Under the pieces are notes generated by a model. It was not told the origin of the DNA, searched no databases, and worked only from the letters and a program-made list of their open reading frames with translations. The position numbers and the translations under genes are program-made. Of a stretch of 64,000 nt of DNA, positions 16,488 through 25,962 are shown one piece after another (positions within the stretch are counted from its first letter, which is position 1; every line of letters begins with the position of its first letter). Source of the DNA: Streptomyces sp. NBC_00557 (GTDB taxonomy: Bacteria; Actinomycetota; Actinomycetes; Streptomycetales; Streptomycetaceae); assembly GCF_036345995.1 (NCBI RefSeq), contig NZ_CP107796.1:62001-126000 (forward strand). The letters run 5' to 3'.

Positions 16488-17648
16488 GTGCAAGATTCAA
16501 CCATCGCGGTGGAGCGTACGGCGCTGACGATCACCGCCCCGGTACGCTCCCTCGCCCGCCGTATCCAAGGCAAGCGCGCCGATCATGTGGTGCACGGGGT
16601 CAAGACGGTCATCGCGGCCCTGCTGACCTGGGCAGTCGTCGCCCCGTGGGTCCCCCTGAACCAGCCGTACCTCGCCGTCGCCACAGCCGTGCTCATGGTC
16701 AATGCCTCCACGGTGTACGAGTCGGTAAGGAAAGCGGCGCAGAGCGTAGGGGCGAGGATCGCCGGCCTGATCCTCGCCCTCGTGACCGCGCGGCTTCTCG
16801 GACCGACCGCGGGCGCCGTCACGGTCATCGCTCTCATCGCGGTCCTGGCCGGTCCCCGCCGCACCGCCGACGACCGTCTCCAGATCGCTTCCACGGCGGT
16901 CATCGCATTGACCGCTACCGCCACCGATCCCATGGGCCACCTCCTCTACCCCGTACTGCAGACGCTCATCGGCGCGGTCGCGGGCATCGCGGTGAACGCC
17001 CTGGTGCTGCCTCCGCTGTATCTGAACGAGTCCGGCTCCGCTCTGCGCGACCTCGCCGAGGCCCTGGGCTCACTGCTGCACGACATGGGATCCGGCCTCG
17101 CCGGGCGACAGCTCTCCTCGAAGGGCTACGGCTGGCTGCACCAGGCCCGCGCCCTGGACAAGCGGCTCACGCACGCGGAGCAGCAGGTACAGCAGGCCCA
17201 TGAGAGCCTGCGCTGGAACACGCGCTGCGTCGCGCACACGCGACGCAGGAACACGGCGCACACGGACAGCGATGCGTTCAAGGTGCTGCGCGGCATAGCG
17301 ATCCAGGTCCGCGGAATCGCCCGCACCCTTGCCGACAGCGCCCACGACGGGCACACCGATCACCATCTCGGGCAACAGTTCCTCGACCGCTACTCCCAGG
17401 CCCTGCACCTGGCCGCCGCGGCCGTCCAGGGGTCCGTCGAAACCCACCTGATCGCAGAACCCTCCGACGCCTCCCCTCGCGAACGGCTGCGGACAGCGAT
17501 CGACGAGACCCTCACCTGGCACCATGCCATGACCGGCATGATCGGCCTGGGACGACTCACCAAACCAGGCGCATGGCACGTCTACGGCTCACTCATGACA
17601 GACCTGGAAAGGCTGCTGAGCGACCTGGACCACGCACACAAGCACTGA
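16488..17648 (+). CDS. FUSC/aromatic-acid-exporter-like membrane protein
   Basis: Starting at GTG 16488 the protein has 386 residues. The frame is open to 16371 and no good ribosome site decides. The N-terminal 180 residues contain about six membrane helices (VIAALLTWAVVAPWVPLNQP opening them) with the conserved stretch YLAVATAVLMVNASTVYESV. The C-terminal half is a long cytoplasmic helical region rich in His and Gln, as in ArAE/FUSC proteins that export aromatic acids. The substrate is unknown. It is divergent from the DPW-repeat gene with 234 bp between them. Confidence 0.75.
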   Translation: MQDSTIAVERTALTITAPVRSLARRIQGKRADHVVHGVKTVIAALLTWAVVAPWVPLNQPYLAVATAVLMVNASTVYESVRKAAQSVGARIAGLILALVTARLLGPTAGAVTVIALIAVLAGPRRTADDRLQIASTAVIALTATATDPMGHLLYPVLQTLIGAVAGIAVNALVLPPLYLNESGSALRDLAEALGSLLHDMGSGLAGRQLSSKGYGWLHQARALDKRLTHAEQQVQQAHESLRWNTRCVAHTRRRNTAHTDSDAFKVLRGIAIQVRGIARTLADSAHDGHTDHHLGQQFLDRYSQALHLAAAAVQGSVETHLIAEPSDASPRERLRTAIDETLTWHHAMTGMIGLGRLTKPGAWHVYGSLMTDLERLLSDLDHAHKH

Positions 17649-18148
17649 CCCAGCCCGCCCCCGATGACAGCCCCGGGCCAGCTGCTCCCCACCACCCAGA
17701 CGTCCATGCAGAGGACGGGCGCGGCGCGATGGGCATCGGTGGCATCGGCAACAGCCGCCAACCGCGCGAAGCGCTAGCTGGAGGTCGCAGCGCAGACGCG
17801 TCGGTCACGTCTCCCCCCAGCAGCCGTTGCATGGAGGCAATGTCCTCGTCGACCGGACTCCGTCAACCAGGACCTCGTCCTCGGCGTTCGGGCAGTCCGT
17901 GCCGTCCCCGCGCCCCGCACATACTTCCCGTGCATCCCCCATGCGTTCGACGGCGCGCTGCAGCCGGGCCAGCCGGGGAGAGGGCGTAGCGGGCGCACAG
18001 GCGCTCGTGGACGGCATCACGCCCCAACACCGGCCAGCAGCCCCAACAGGCTTCCAGCGGCGGCCAGGTCGCGCCGACGCCCTACCCGCCAGAGGCCTTC
18101 TGCGCGAACTGGACGCCCCGCCCGACCAGCTCCGGGCAGACTGCCGCC
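17649..18148. other. Intergenic stretch, nothing recognised
   Basis: These 500 bases between the exporter-like gene and the amber-interrupted gene contain no credible complete gene. A short acidic stretch on the reverse strand (about 17850-17990) may be a gene remnant, but nothing identifies it. Confidence 0.4.
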
Positions 18149-18730
18149 ATGGCTAATGCCAAGACCACCCGGGCCTATCCGCCCGGCACCCGCTGGGCCT
18201 TCGCCGGACGCCGCCTCGACCACGTTCACACCGAGGAACTCGCCCTCTATCCCGAGCCGAACTACTCCTTGATCACCGACGACTGCCTGCCCGACGAGAT
18301 CAGCACGCACGAGCTGTGGCGCGTCTGGGTGGACAAGGTCTGGAACAAGGCCCACGGTCAATAGCCGATCCTGTACCGGCCCGGCGAGGTAACCATCCTA
18401 TGGACCGTCATCACCCAGCGGTCACTGGCATCTTCGAAGCCCCACCACGCACGCTCCCTGCCGATGAACACGGAACTGGTGGACCCGTTCGGCCTGTACG
18501 AGGAGGAACGCTTCCTCACCCACTACAAGACCCCGGTGAACGCCGGGGCAGAGGAGCCGGTCAACCGGCTGCGGCTGCCACTTCTGGACCGTGGCTGGAA
18601 CGATACGACGGCCGACTAGGGCGGCTTCACCCAGCAGGTGACGGGCTGGAAGCCGTCCCCGCTGCAGCCGACGCTGGACGTCATGCAGATCGACCGGGCG
18701 GCTGACCTGTACGTTCCGGGCCTGGCGTGA
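18149..18730 (+). pseudogene. Hypothetical gene interrupted by two in-frame TAG codons
   Basis: One frame has coding character from ATG 18149 to TGA 18728-18730, broken by TAG at 18362-18364 and at 18617-18619. The first segment (71 residues) contains GTRWAFAGRRLDHVHTEELA and ISTHELWRVWVDKVWNK. The second restarts sensibly at ATG 18464 (MNTELVDPFGLYEEERFLTH). After the second TAG the frame continues (GGFTQQVTGWKPSPLQPTLD) to the TGA. The second TAG probably replaced a Trp TGG (TAD-W-GGF). The first may be a true gene end, giving two neighbouring genes. No family recognised. Confidence 0.5.
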
Positions 18731-18850
18731 TCAGGCTGTTTGGTGCGAAACAGATCGGTGCAACATTGCCGCCGAGCACGCTCCACAGCCGACAAGCCGG
18801 CCCCGCGCATGCACGCGGCGCACCCCATAAACGAGCCGACACCCCCGCGG

Positions 18851-19021
18851 TCACCCGCCGCCAGGAACAGGAGCCGACAAACGCACGGTCCGAGACGCCT
18901 GGAACAACTCCACCCTCGAGTCGGTCGCCTCCCTCACAGACGCCCGATACCGCTCGATGTGCGCCGCGACGACCTCCCCGCTCCACCCGCACGACGCCCA
19001 CTCACGCAGCCTGTTGCTCAT
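18851..19021 (-). CDS. Small hypothetical protein or gene fragment
   Basis: ATG 19021 gives 56 residues (MSNRLREWASCGWSGEVVAA, then HIERYRASVREATDSRVELF) with plausible helical coding character. The frame is open upstream (ATAEKLFA...), so this may be the end of a longer broken gene. No family recognised and no good ribosome site. Confidence 0.35.
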   Translation of the reverse strand: MSNRLREWASCGWSGEVVAAHIERYRASVREATDSRVELFQASRTVRLSAPVPGGG

Positions 19022-19184
19022 CGCGAACAACTTCTCGGCCGTCGCGGCTGGGGCCCGGATGAGGCGAGTAATAGTCAAGAATTGTGGATCGTGATCAGGG
19101 GGCGGGGGCGCCTGTCGCCGCCGCGGCACCGCCATCGAAGCATGCCCGACGCCGCCCGCCCGAGCGGATGTTGGCTTTCGCTGA

Positions 19185-19895
19185 TCAGAGCCCGGCGTCG
19201 TCGACCTGCGCAGGTACGGAGTGCGGACGCAGGACCATGAGCGAGTCTTCCAGGGCTGCCACCATGGCAAAGGGAAACCGGTCGAGCTCAAGGCAGAGTG
19301 CAACGTCGTCAGGATGCACTCCCTGACGCACCCCCTGCGCAAGCTCGGCGGCGGCGCGCGACTCGGCAGCTCGGCGCAGGAACACAGAAGCATCCGCCTG
19401 GGCGTCGGCCGACCTGCAAGCGATGTATTCAGCGCACGCCAAGTCTTCATCGGCCTGTCCGTCTTCGCCGGTGACCACGAACGTGACGCTGTCACTCTTG
19501 CGTGTCCGCAAAAACCGAGCGGTCGCCTCCGCCACCACGAAGCTGGCGCACAGCACGAGCGGTGCATCCTTGACGGCAAGGGCGCCGACCGTCCCTGCGG
19601 TGGTCTTCTGCACAACGGTCCGTCCGCGAAGGTCAGCTGCTCGCAGCATGCCTGGAGAGTTGACCATGTCGAACCCAGCCGCGGGCGGACCGTCTTTGAG
19701 TGCCGCCCAGTGCGGGTGGCGGGTCTTCAGCGCCAGAGCGTCGCCCAGCGACTCGGAAAGAACGATCTTTTCCGCCCCCCGGGCAAAGGCCCAGGCAGCC
19801 ACGGTGAAGGCACGCATGACGTCGACCACGACCGCCACGGACGGGGCCTCGGCCAGCTCAGCGATGCCGACGAAACGAGCGCCCATGCCGATCAT
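19185..19895 (-). CDS. 2-phosphosulfolactate phosphatase (ComB)-like protein
   Basis: ATG 19895 ([14 protein letters not shown]) gives 236 residues. The ComB fold is recognised from [20 protein letters not shown], then [18 protein letters not shown] and [15 protein letters not shown], which form the phosphate and Mg site, and later [16 protein letters not shown]. ComB proper acts in coenzyme M synthesis. Streptomyces homologues have an unknown physiological substrate because they do not make coenzyme M. The gene begins just beside an IS256-type relic (19906), so its promoter may have been replaced by IS sequence. Confidence 0.8.
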   Translation of the reverse strand: MIGMGARFVGIAELAEAPSVAVVVDVMRAFTVAAWAFARGAEKIVLSESLGDALALKTRHPHWAALKDGPPAAGFDMVNSPGMLRAADLRGRTVVQKTTAGTVGALAVKDAPLVLCASFVVAEATARFLRTRKSDSVTFVVTGEDGQADEDLACAEYIACRSADAQADASVFLRRAAESRAAAELAQGVRQGVHPDDVALCLELDRFPFAMVAALEDSLMVLRPHSVPAQVDDAGL

Positions 19896-19905
19896 GTGAC
19901 GCAGT

Positions 19906-20433
19906 CTACCCAGGCCGCTTACGTCTCGGTGGTTCGACCAGTCGGCCGTTTTCGAAGCTTGCCCCCGCGCGGACCAGCGGCACCAGGTGGGCTCCGGTGA
20001 TCGCGCGCCAGCGAGCCTGGGTGGACTCGACCAGCTTGAACACCCTCGCGAGCGCGGCGGCGGGGCTGCCGGCGCCGCGGGTGACGTCGGTGCGGAGCTT
20101 GACGGTGGAGAACGTCGACTCGATCGGATCCGTGGTCCGCAGGCGGATCCAGTGCTCAGGCGGGAAGTCGTAGAACGCCAGCAGCTCCTCCCGATCGGCG
20201 GTGATCTTCGCAACCGCCTTGGGCCATTTGGCGCCGTAGGCCCTGACGAACGCTCCGATCGCCCGCTCGGCGTGCGCGCGGTCCTCGGCGTTGCAGATCT
20301 CCTGCATCGCGTCCTTGGGTCGCAGCGCGTAGGAGACGCCGCCGAGGACGGTACCGGTGGCGTCTGTGGCCACGGATGCGGCGGGGTGGTCGAGTTCGGC
20401 CCACCAGCCGGCGTCCACGCCCGAGCGGCCCAA
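19906..20433 (-). pseudogene. IS256-family transposase, C-terminal relic
   Basis: The reverse frame encodes the last third of a Mutator-type transposase: [20 protein letters not shown], then [20 protein letters not shown] and [20 protein letters not shown], where the last carries the C-terminal catalytic Glu. The N-terminal DNA-binding part and the other catalytic residues are missing. The initial 25 residues of the open frame look unrelated. Confidence 0.8.
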
Positions 20434-20548
20434 GGGGCCCTGAACTCATGCATCCACCCGGCCGAGATCACCCGGCCAAGGACCGTGCTGGGGTGGGACT
20501 ATTCGCCTGAGCAGCCCTCATCCTTGCTGGGAACAGGCGCGGTGCCGG

Positions 20549-21337
20549 TCAGGGAGGAAGCGCCCCGGTGCGTTTCGAAGGGGGTACTTGGCTTGCCCCC
20601 GTCCCATCCAGTCTGTCGTGGGGTGTGAACCGACGCCGTGCTGGTGGCCGGATCACAGAAGGTACGCGACCATTGGTACGCCCCTCGATCTGAAGCGGTG
20701 CTGCGCGTGACGTCAGTCGGTGCAGGTGGCGGTGGCGGGCGTCGGACGACCGCAGACCCCATGCCAGCAGCATGCCGGTGGACAGTGCTGTCACGTGGCC
20801 GACGGGGGTGACTCCCAGCGTGGTCAGGCCGCTCGTGATGTGCGGTGCGCGCACCGTGAGCGCGGCGAGCGCGGTCCACCGGTGCCACCGCCGGGCTCCC
20901 GCTGCCACCACGGCGGCCAGGGCCGAGACGATCACGTAGGACGGGCCGACGTCCAGCGTCGCACGCAGCGCCGGGTCGGCCTGGCCCGCCGCGATCCGCG
21001 CTGCCAGCAGCCCTTCGCTCAGCAGTGTGCCGAGGACTTGGCCGGCCGCGATCAGCGCGACCGCCCGCATGTTGCCGAAGCGGATGACGAGAAACGCCAG
21101 CATGGCCCCGGTCAGGGCGATGCTGCGCAGACAGGCCCAGGGATCGGCGCCGAACAGGAAGGCGGAGGCGATGAGCGCCTCCACAGGATGATCACCCAAA
21201 TTGGCCAGGTTGGTCGAGGCCCAGGCGTTCACCGCTTGATCACCGCCGTACATCAGGGACGATACGGCGGCGAGCAAGGCGAAGCCCCAGGGCACAGGGG
21301 AAAGCCAGCGGCGGGCGGGGGCCCGGGAGAGATCCAT
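20549..21337 (-). CDS. Rhomboid-like membrane protein
   Basis: From ATG 21337 the protein has 262 residues with six predicted membrane helices between about residues 12 and 200. The segment LDVGPSYVIVSALAAVVAAG places a Ser in a GxS context in one helix, and VGHVTALSTGMLLAWGL places a His in a later helix, the Ser-His arrangement of rhomboid proteases. It belongs to the rhomboid-like group common in Streptomyces; protease activity is not proven. The C-terminal 60 residues are polar and Arg/Pro-rich. An upstream GTG at 21382 is an alternative start. It faces away from the sensor-kinase operon. Confidence 0.7.
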   Translation of the reverse strand: MDLSRAPARRWLSPVPWGFALLAAVSSLMYGGDQAVNAWASTNLANLGDHPVEALIASAFLFGADPWACLRSIALTGAMLAFLVIRFGNMRAVALIAAGQVLGTLLSEGLLAARIAAGQADPALRATLDVGPSYVIVSALAAVVAAGARRWHRWTALAALTVRAPHITSGLTTLGVTPVGHVTALSTGMLLAWGLRSSDARHRHLHRLTSRAAPLQIEGRTNGRVPSVIRPPARRRFTPHDRLDGTGASQVPPSKRTGALPP

Positions 21338-21449
21338 GCGGCCGACCCTGGCAGAGGGTGCCCGCCCCGCGGATCTGGCCACGGACTGACCGGCTGATCT
21401 CTGTCTCTGGACAGAGGCGGATGATCACCTCCCGGCTAGGGTCGGATGT

Positions 21450-22649
21450 GTGCGAGGCATGATGGTGACACATGAAGCGGTGTCCTCCGGCAGGGGGCTG
21501 ACGCCAACTCAACTGATCGGGCTGGATGTGCTTTTGGCCATGGCCCTGATGGCGTGGAACGTCTCGTGGTGGACGCTTGGCACACACCGCACGGGCTGGC
21601 CGGCATGGCAGGCCGTGCTGACGTGCTCGTTGGTCTTGTCTGTCGCCGTCCGGCGGCTGCTGCCACTGCCGGCGCTGGCGGTGGCATCGGTGACGATGGC
21701 TACCGAGGCCGCGGTCGGTCTGTCGGGGATCATGGCGACTGCCTTGCTGGTGTACGAGGTGGCGGTCACCCGGCCCACGCGTGTCGCGGCGTATGCGGGC
21801 GCGGTGGCAGGCGCCGCACAACTCGCCTTGATGATCCCTCTGCAGGGCATAACAGGGCACTCCTGGGGGCGGCCGGGGATGATCCAAGTCCTCATCGTCG
21901 AGGCCGCTGCCTGGGCGATCGGATGGTCCACCAGACAGGGCCGCGCATACACCCGTGGCCTGGTCGAGCAGGCCGAGGAGCGGGCACAGCTCCTCCTCGT
22001 CGAGGAACGCATGCGCATCGCCCGGGAGTTACACGACGTCGTCGCGCACAGCTTGAGCATCGTCGCGGTCCAGGCGGGCGTCGGCCACCACGTCATCGGC
22101 AGCCGACCTGACGAGGCCGCGAAGTCCCTCTCCGCGATCGAGACGACGAGCAGACAAGCCCTGGGAGAGCTGCGTTCACTGCTGGGCGTCCTGCGCGATC
22201 ACGGTGCCGAATGGCTGCCCGGCGGCCTGGACGACCTCAAGACGCTCCTCGAACAGACCCGACGGGCCGGTGTCCAGGTCGAGTTGACGATCAGCGGTCA
22301 CCCGCACGCCCTGCCCCGAGGCCTGGACCGCGCCGCCTACCGCATCGTGCAGGAAGCCCTGACCAACGTCGTCAAGCATGCCCGCACCAGCCATGCCCGG
22401 GCGACGGTCACCTACGCGCCGGGCGAGGTCGCTTTAACGGTCGTCGATGCCGGAGCCGGCCGCACGACCACCCCGATCACCGAGGGCCACGGCCTGACCG
22501 GCATGAAGGAACGCGCCGCCCTCTACGGCGGCGAGGTTCACGCGGGCCCGCTCTCGCCGCACGGCTTTCGCGTCACCGCCCGCCTGCCGTACGCCACGGA
22601 CGAGCGAACAGCCCAGTTCCCCGTGGGTGCCGATCTGGAGGGCGCATGA
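21450..22649 (+). CDS. Sensor histidine kinase, NarL/DesK type, with two TTA codons
   Basis: The protein has 399 residues. Five or six membrane helices occupy residues 20-170. The dimerisation domain holds the phospho-acceptor His (RIARELHDVVAHSLSIVAVQ). The HATPase domain has the N box (EALTNVVKHAR) and a G box (GHGLTGMKERAALYGG). Two leucines are encoded by TTA, at codons 194 (inside the His motif) and 329. In Streptomyces TTA makes translation depend on the bldA tRNA, so this system may be limited to late growth. A GTG at 21450 or an ATG at 21459 may start it. The stop overlaps the regulator start (ATGA). Confidence 0.9.
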   Translation: MRGMMVTHEAVSSGRGLTPTQLIGLDVLLAMALMAWNVSWWTLGTHRTGWPAWQAVLTCSLVLSVAVRRLLPLPALAVASVTMATEAAVGLSGIMATALLVYEVAVTRPTRVAAYAGAVAGAAQLALMIPLQGITGHSWGRPGMIQVLIVEAAAWAIGWSTRQGRAYTRGLVEQAEERAQLLLVEERMRIARELHDVVAHSLSIVAVQAGVGHHVIGSRPDEAAKSLSAIETTSRQALGELRSLLGVLRDHGAEWLPGGLDDLKTLLEQTRRAGVQVELTISGHPHALPRGLDRAAYRIVQEALTNVVKHARTSHARATVTYAPGEVALTVVDAGAGRTTTPITEGHGLTGMKERAALYGGEVHAGPLSPHGFRVTARLPYATDERTAQFPVGADLEGA

Positions 22650-23314
22650 CAGTGCGGGTCGTCGTGGTGGACGACGAGACGCTGGTGCGTGCCGGGTTCC
22701 GTGTGCTGATCGAGTCGGAAAACGATCTCCAGGTCGTCGGCGAGGCGGCCGACGGGACCCAGGCGGTCAGGGTGATCCGCGAACTGCGCCCCGATGTAGC
22801 CCTGATGGACATCCGGATGCCCGGGCTCAATGGCATCGAGGCCATCCGCACCCTGCTGGGCGGCCCGTCTCCCGTGCCCGTCCACGTCCTGGTGCTCACC
22901 ACCTTCGACCTGGACGAGTACGTCTTCGAAGCGCTCCGCGCAGGCGCCGCGGGCTTCCTCCTCAAGGACACTCCACCCGCGCGCTTGATCGACGCCGTGC
23001 GGGTGATCGCCACCGGGGAGTCGCTGCTGTCACCCGGCGTCACCCGCAAGCTCATCGAGACCTACGTCCGCCGCCCCGGCTACCCCGGCCCGGTCACCCG
23101 CACCCTGGACGGTGTGACCGGCCGCGAGCGGGACGTGCTGGGCTTGATCGCACGTGGCCTGTCCAACCACGAGATCGCAGCCGAGCTGTATCTGACCGTC
23201 GGCACGGTCAAGACCCACGTCAGCCATCTGCTGACGAAGCTCAGGGCCAGGGACCGGGCCCAACTCGTCATCGCCGCCTACGAAAGCGGACTGGCAGGGC
23301 CCGCACGTCATTGA
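22646..23314 (+). CDS. NarL-type response regulator
   Basis: This 222-residue protein pairs a receiver with a LuxR-type DNA-binding domain. The receiver has the acidic pair (VVVDDETLVRAGFRVLIE), the phospho-acceptor Asp in VALMDIRMPGLNG, and the conserved Lys in GFLLKDTPP. The C-terminal helix-turn-helix reads LTGRERDVL-like (GVTGRERDVLGLIARGLSNH, then GTVKTHVSHLLTKLRARD). Its start overlaps the kinase stop by 4 bp, so the two are a cognate, coupled pair. The regulon is not evident; the rhomboid-like gene opposite is a candidate. Confidence 0.92.
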   Translation: MTVRVVVVDDETLVRAGFRVLIESENDLQVVGEAADGTQAVRVIRELRPDVALMDIRMPGLNGIEAIRTLLGGPSPVPVHVLVLTTFDLDEYVFEALRAGAAGFLLKDTPPARLIDAVRVIATGESLLSPGVTRKLIETYVRRPGYPGPVTRTLDGVTGRERDVLGLIARGLSNHEIAAELYLTVGTVKTHVSHLLTKLRARDRAQLVIAAYESGLAGPARH

Positions 23315-23850
23315 AGCAGGACGAGCAGGACCCGGTTGCTGGGCAGGAGGTCCAGGCCTCCGCCGGTGCGATCCACGCGGGGCACGACACAGACCGGCCA
23401 CCCGCGGATGGGGCAAACGGCTTGACGCCCGTCCCGGCGAGCCGGACGTACCCCACCCCGACGCCCTTGAGTTGGCTTCGCAACCCTCGTGCTGCACCGG
23501 AGGTCCTGCTTTCATGCGCCCGCCCGGCCAAGATCCCCCGACCAGGGATCCCGTTCGATCAGAACCGTCCTCGTGATCGATAGGGCAATGGCTTCTGAGA
23601 GGCAACGTGCAGCCCCTCGCGCAGGCGGCCACGCAGTACACCAACGCATGTCCTGCCCTCCACGACTTGCAGCCCGCTGTCTGACGGGTTCAGCAGGCGC
23701 CGGGCGATCAGGATCGGCGGGCGTAGCCACGTCCCGTGCTCTTCCCCATGCCGGCCCACCTGGGGCGACGCACCTAGGGCCTGTGTGATGTCGTGATCAA
23801 TCTTGCCGATCCGGGTCCCTCGGGAAGGGGGATCCGGTAGGAAGACGATC
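23315..23850. other. Intergenic stretch bordering IS remains
   Basis: No gene recognised in these 536 bases. From about 23775 the sequence (GGGCCTGTGTGATGTCG...) looks like the outer end of an IS5-type element, continuous with the transposase fragment that starts at 23851. Confidence 0.45.
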
Positions 23851-23901
23851 GTGACGCGCATACAACTAACCGACGAGCAGTGGGAGTTCATCGAGCCGTA
23901 A
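23851..23901 (+). pseudogene. IS5-family transposase, N-terminal stub
   Basis: GTG 23851 opens MTRIQLTDEQWEFIEP, the standard start of IS5-type transposases, and a TAA follows at once. All catalytic parts are missing. Only the left end of the element survives, from about 23775. Confidence 0.7.
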
Positions 23902-24043
23902 AGTCCTGCCTATGGGCGACCAAGCATAGGAAGACGTCCACAGGATGCGCCGCCGGCCAGCGCCCATGGCTGATGGGACCGACGCCTGCGGAGCCGTGTG
24001 CGCAGGCTCAATTCGTGCCGGGGGGCAGTTCGCATGAAGTGCG

Positions 24044-24085
24044 GAAGACCCCGCCACCCCTCAGGGCGCTGGATGCGGGGTCTTC
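24044..24085 (-). terminator. Hairpin terminator after the sulfatase gene
   Basis: Arms GAAGACCCCGC (24044-24054) and GCGGGGTCTTC (24075-24085) are perfectly complementary around a 20-base loop, 44 bp past the stop of the leftward sulfatase gene. Confidence 0.65.
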
Positions 24086-24128
24086 GTGTTTGTGCAGCCG
24101 GATGCCGCCGAGCGCAGCCCGATGACGG

Positions 24129-25667
24129 CTATTGGTGCAGCCGCGACGCGTCCCGGCAGGACGCGGAGCCCGAACAACGGGCGAGCGCGGTCAAGGTCTC
24201 GTGCAGGGCTTTCTTTTTCCGGTCGCTCAGACTGCCTGCGAGATTCTTGAGCTCAGCGGGATCGGTCTGCGTGTCGTAGTATTCGCGTTCCCCGTCCGCG
24301 TACTCGACCCAGAGACTGTCCGCGGTCCGAAGCGCCTCGTACGTCGGCGGATTGCCGCTGTCCTTCGCAGCCGCGTCGGGATCGCTCTTGGACGTTCCGG
24401 GATGGTGATGCTCGACCAGAACGGACTCACGCCAGTCCTTCGGCGACGATCCGTGGAAGAGGTCGACAAGGCTGAGACCGTCCACGGCCGAGGGCGGCTT
24501 CAGCCCCGCGAGCTGCTGGAACGTCGGATTGAGATCGGTGTTCTGCACCAGCTGGGAGGCGGTCCGCCCCGCCGGCACATCCGGTCCTGTCACCATCATG
24601 GGGACGCGGATATCGGTGTCGAAAGCGGTCTGCTTGCCCGGCCGCAGCCGGTGCTCACCCATGTGGAAGCCGTTGTCCGAGCCGAAGACCAGATACGTGT
24701 CGTGCGCGAGCCCCTTCTCCTTCAGCACGTCCTCCAGGTGGCCGATCATCCGGTCGACGGCCTGAACCGAGCGGACCCGCTTGGCGAACTTGCGGTCGAT
24801 CTGCGTCTTCTCCTTGTCGCTCAGGGGCTTGAGATCGGCCTGCCACTTCGGCGCCTGCGCGGGCAGCCGATCGTAGGCGGGGCTCCTGGGTGCCTTGAGC
24901 CCCGGGTAGCTGTTGGCGTCGCGGGGCGCGGGGGTGGAGGGCTCGTGCGGCGCGAAGGTGGCGAGTTCCAGCATGAACGGCTTGCTGTCCGCCGCCGAGG
25001 AGCTGATGAAGGAGCCCGCCTTGGCGGACACCACGTCGGTCAGGTAGTCCTGCGGGTCATGGCCGTAGTGGACGACTTTGCCGTTCTCGTTGAGGTCGTA
25101 GTTGAACTCTGGATACCCGTTGCCGGCCACGTCCCATTCGTTCCAGCCCGCAGGCACGTACGGGTGATCGGTGCCGCTGGTGTCCTTCGGCTGGTAGCCG
25201 TTGAGGTACTTGCCCATGAAGCCGGTGCGGTAGCCGGCCTTCTGAAGAGCCGGCGCGTAGCACTTCTTCTCGTCGCCGTTCTTCATGAAGGCGCCGTAGC
25301 CTCCGTCGTCCCCGTTGTTGGTGAAGACCCCGGTGTTGTGGGGGTACTGCCCCGTGAGTATCGAGGAACGCGAGGGGCAGCAGAGCGAGTCGGTGACGAA
25401 GTAGTTCGAGAACGTCGTCCCCTGCTTCCTCATCTGCTGAACGTGCGGCATATACCGCACGAGATTCCAGGAGAGGTCGTCGGTGAGTACATAAATGATG
25501 TTGGGCTTGCGGCCCTGTTCGGAACTCCCCGCCGACGAGGATGCGGACGCCCCGGCCGCCGCGCTCTTGCCGGGCGCTGCCGAGCACCCGACGAGCAGCG
25601 CGGCGGCCACGGCAACCCACAGCAGGACCTGCCCTGCCGCTCTCCTACCTGGTGACGATCCGTGCAT
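24129..25667 (-). CDS. Lipoprotein sulfatase (formylglycine type)
   Basis: This 512-residue extracytoplasmic enzyme hydrolyses sulfate esters. It begins with a lipoprotein signal (lipobox LLVGC, Cys near residue 28) and a Ser/Ala linker. The metal site opens with PNIIYVLTDDLSWN. The active-site motif CCPSRSSILTGQYPHNTGVF contains the C-x-P-S-R core whose Cys is converted to formylglycine. Later metal ligands appear in VFGSDNGFHMGEHRL. The length fits family S1 arylsulfatases, and the sequence resembles Streptomyces sulfatases of unknown substrate. It stands alone with a terminator behind it; no maturase gene is nearby. Confidence 0.9.
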   Translation of the reverse strand: MHGSSPGRRAAGQVLLWVAVAAALLVGCSAAPGKSAAAGASASSSAGSSEQGRKPNIIYVLTDDLSWNLVRYMPHVQQMRKQGTTFSNYFVTDSLCCPSRSSILTGQYPHNTGVFTNNGDDGGYGAFMKNGDEKKCYAPALQKAGYRTGFMGKYLNGYQPKDTSGTDHPYVPAGWNEWDVAGNGYPEFNYDLNENGKVVHYGHDPQDYLTDVVSAKAGSFISSSAADSKPFMLELATFAPHEPSTPAPRDANSYPGLKAPRSPAYDRLPAQAPKWQADLKPLSDKEKTQIDRKFAKRVRSVQAVDRMIGHLEDVLKEKGLAHDTYLVFGSDNGFHMGEHRLRPGKQTAFDTDIRVPMMVTGPDVPAGRTASQLVQNTDLNPTFQQLAGLKPPSAVDGLSLVDLFHGSSPKDWRESVLVEHHHPGTSKSDPDAAAKDSGNPPTYEALRTADSLWVEYADGEREYYDTQTDPAELKNLAGSLSDRKKKALHETLTALARCSGSASCRDASRLHQ

Positions 25668-25962
25668 GCACTCTCAACTCCCGCTAGTCAGCCGGTCGGT
25701 GGGCCAGCGAGAGTAAGAGCGCTTCTTGTGGATTCCTTGTGCCGAAGGGCCCAGCTCGTCAGCCGAGGTGCGCGTCCCACAGGCCCGGTGCCGAGGCCGA
25801 GGTCTACTTCCGAGACGTCACGGTGACGCCCGGCCCGTCTCCGGGAGGCCCGCAGCCCCGAGGGCGGGGATGCCGAACGCCGGCGCCGCGGCTATGGGGG
25901 GCAACCGGCCAGGCGTTGAGCACCGAGGTTGTCCGGCTGTCAGCGATCGATCAGGGGTCCGG

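Noticed and set aside
18362..18619. Programmed amber read-through (for example pyrrolysine) in the 18149-18730 frame
   Set aside because: No suppressor tRNA or downstream element was seen and Streptomyces use TAG as stop; a TGG-to-TAG change explains the second stop better.
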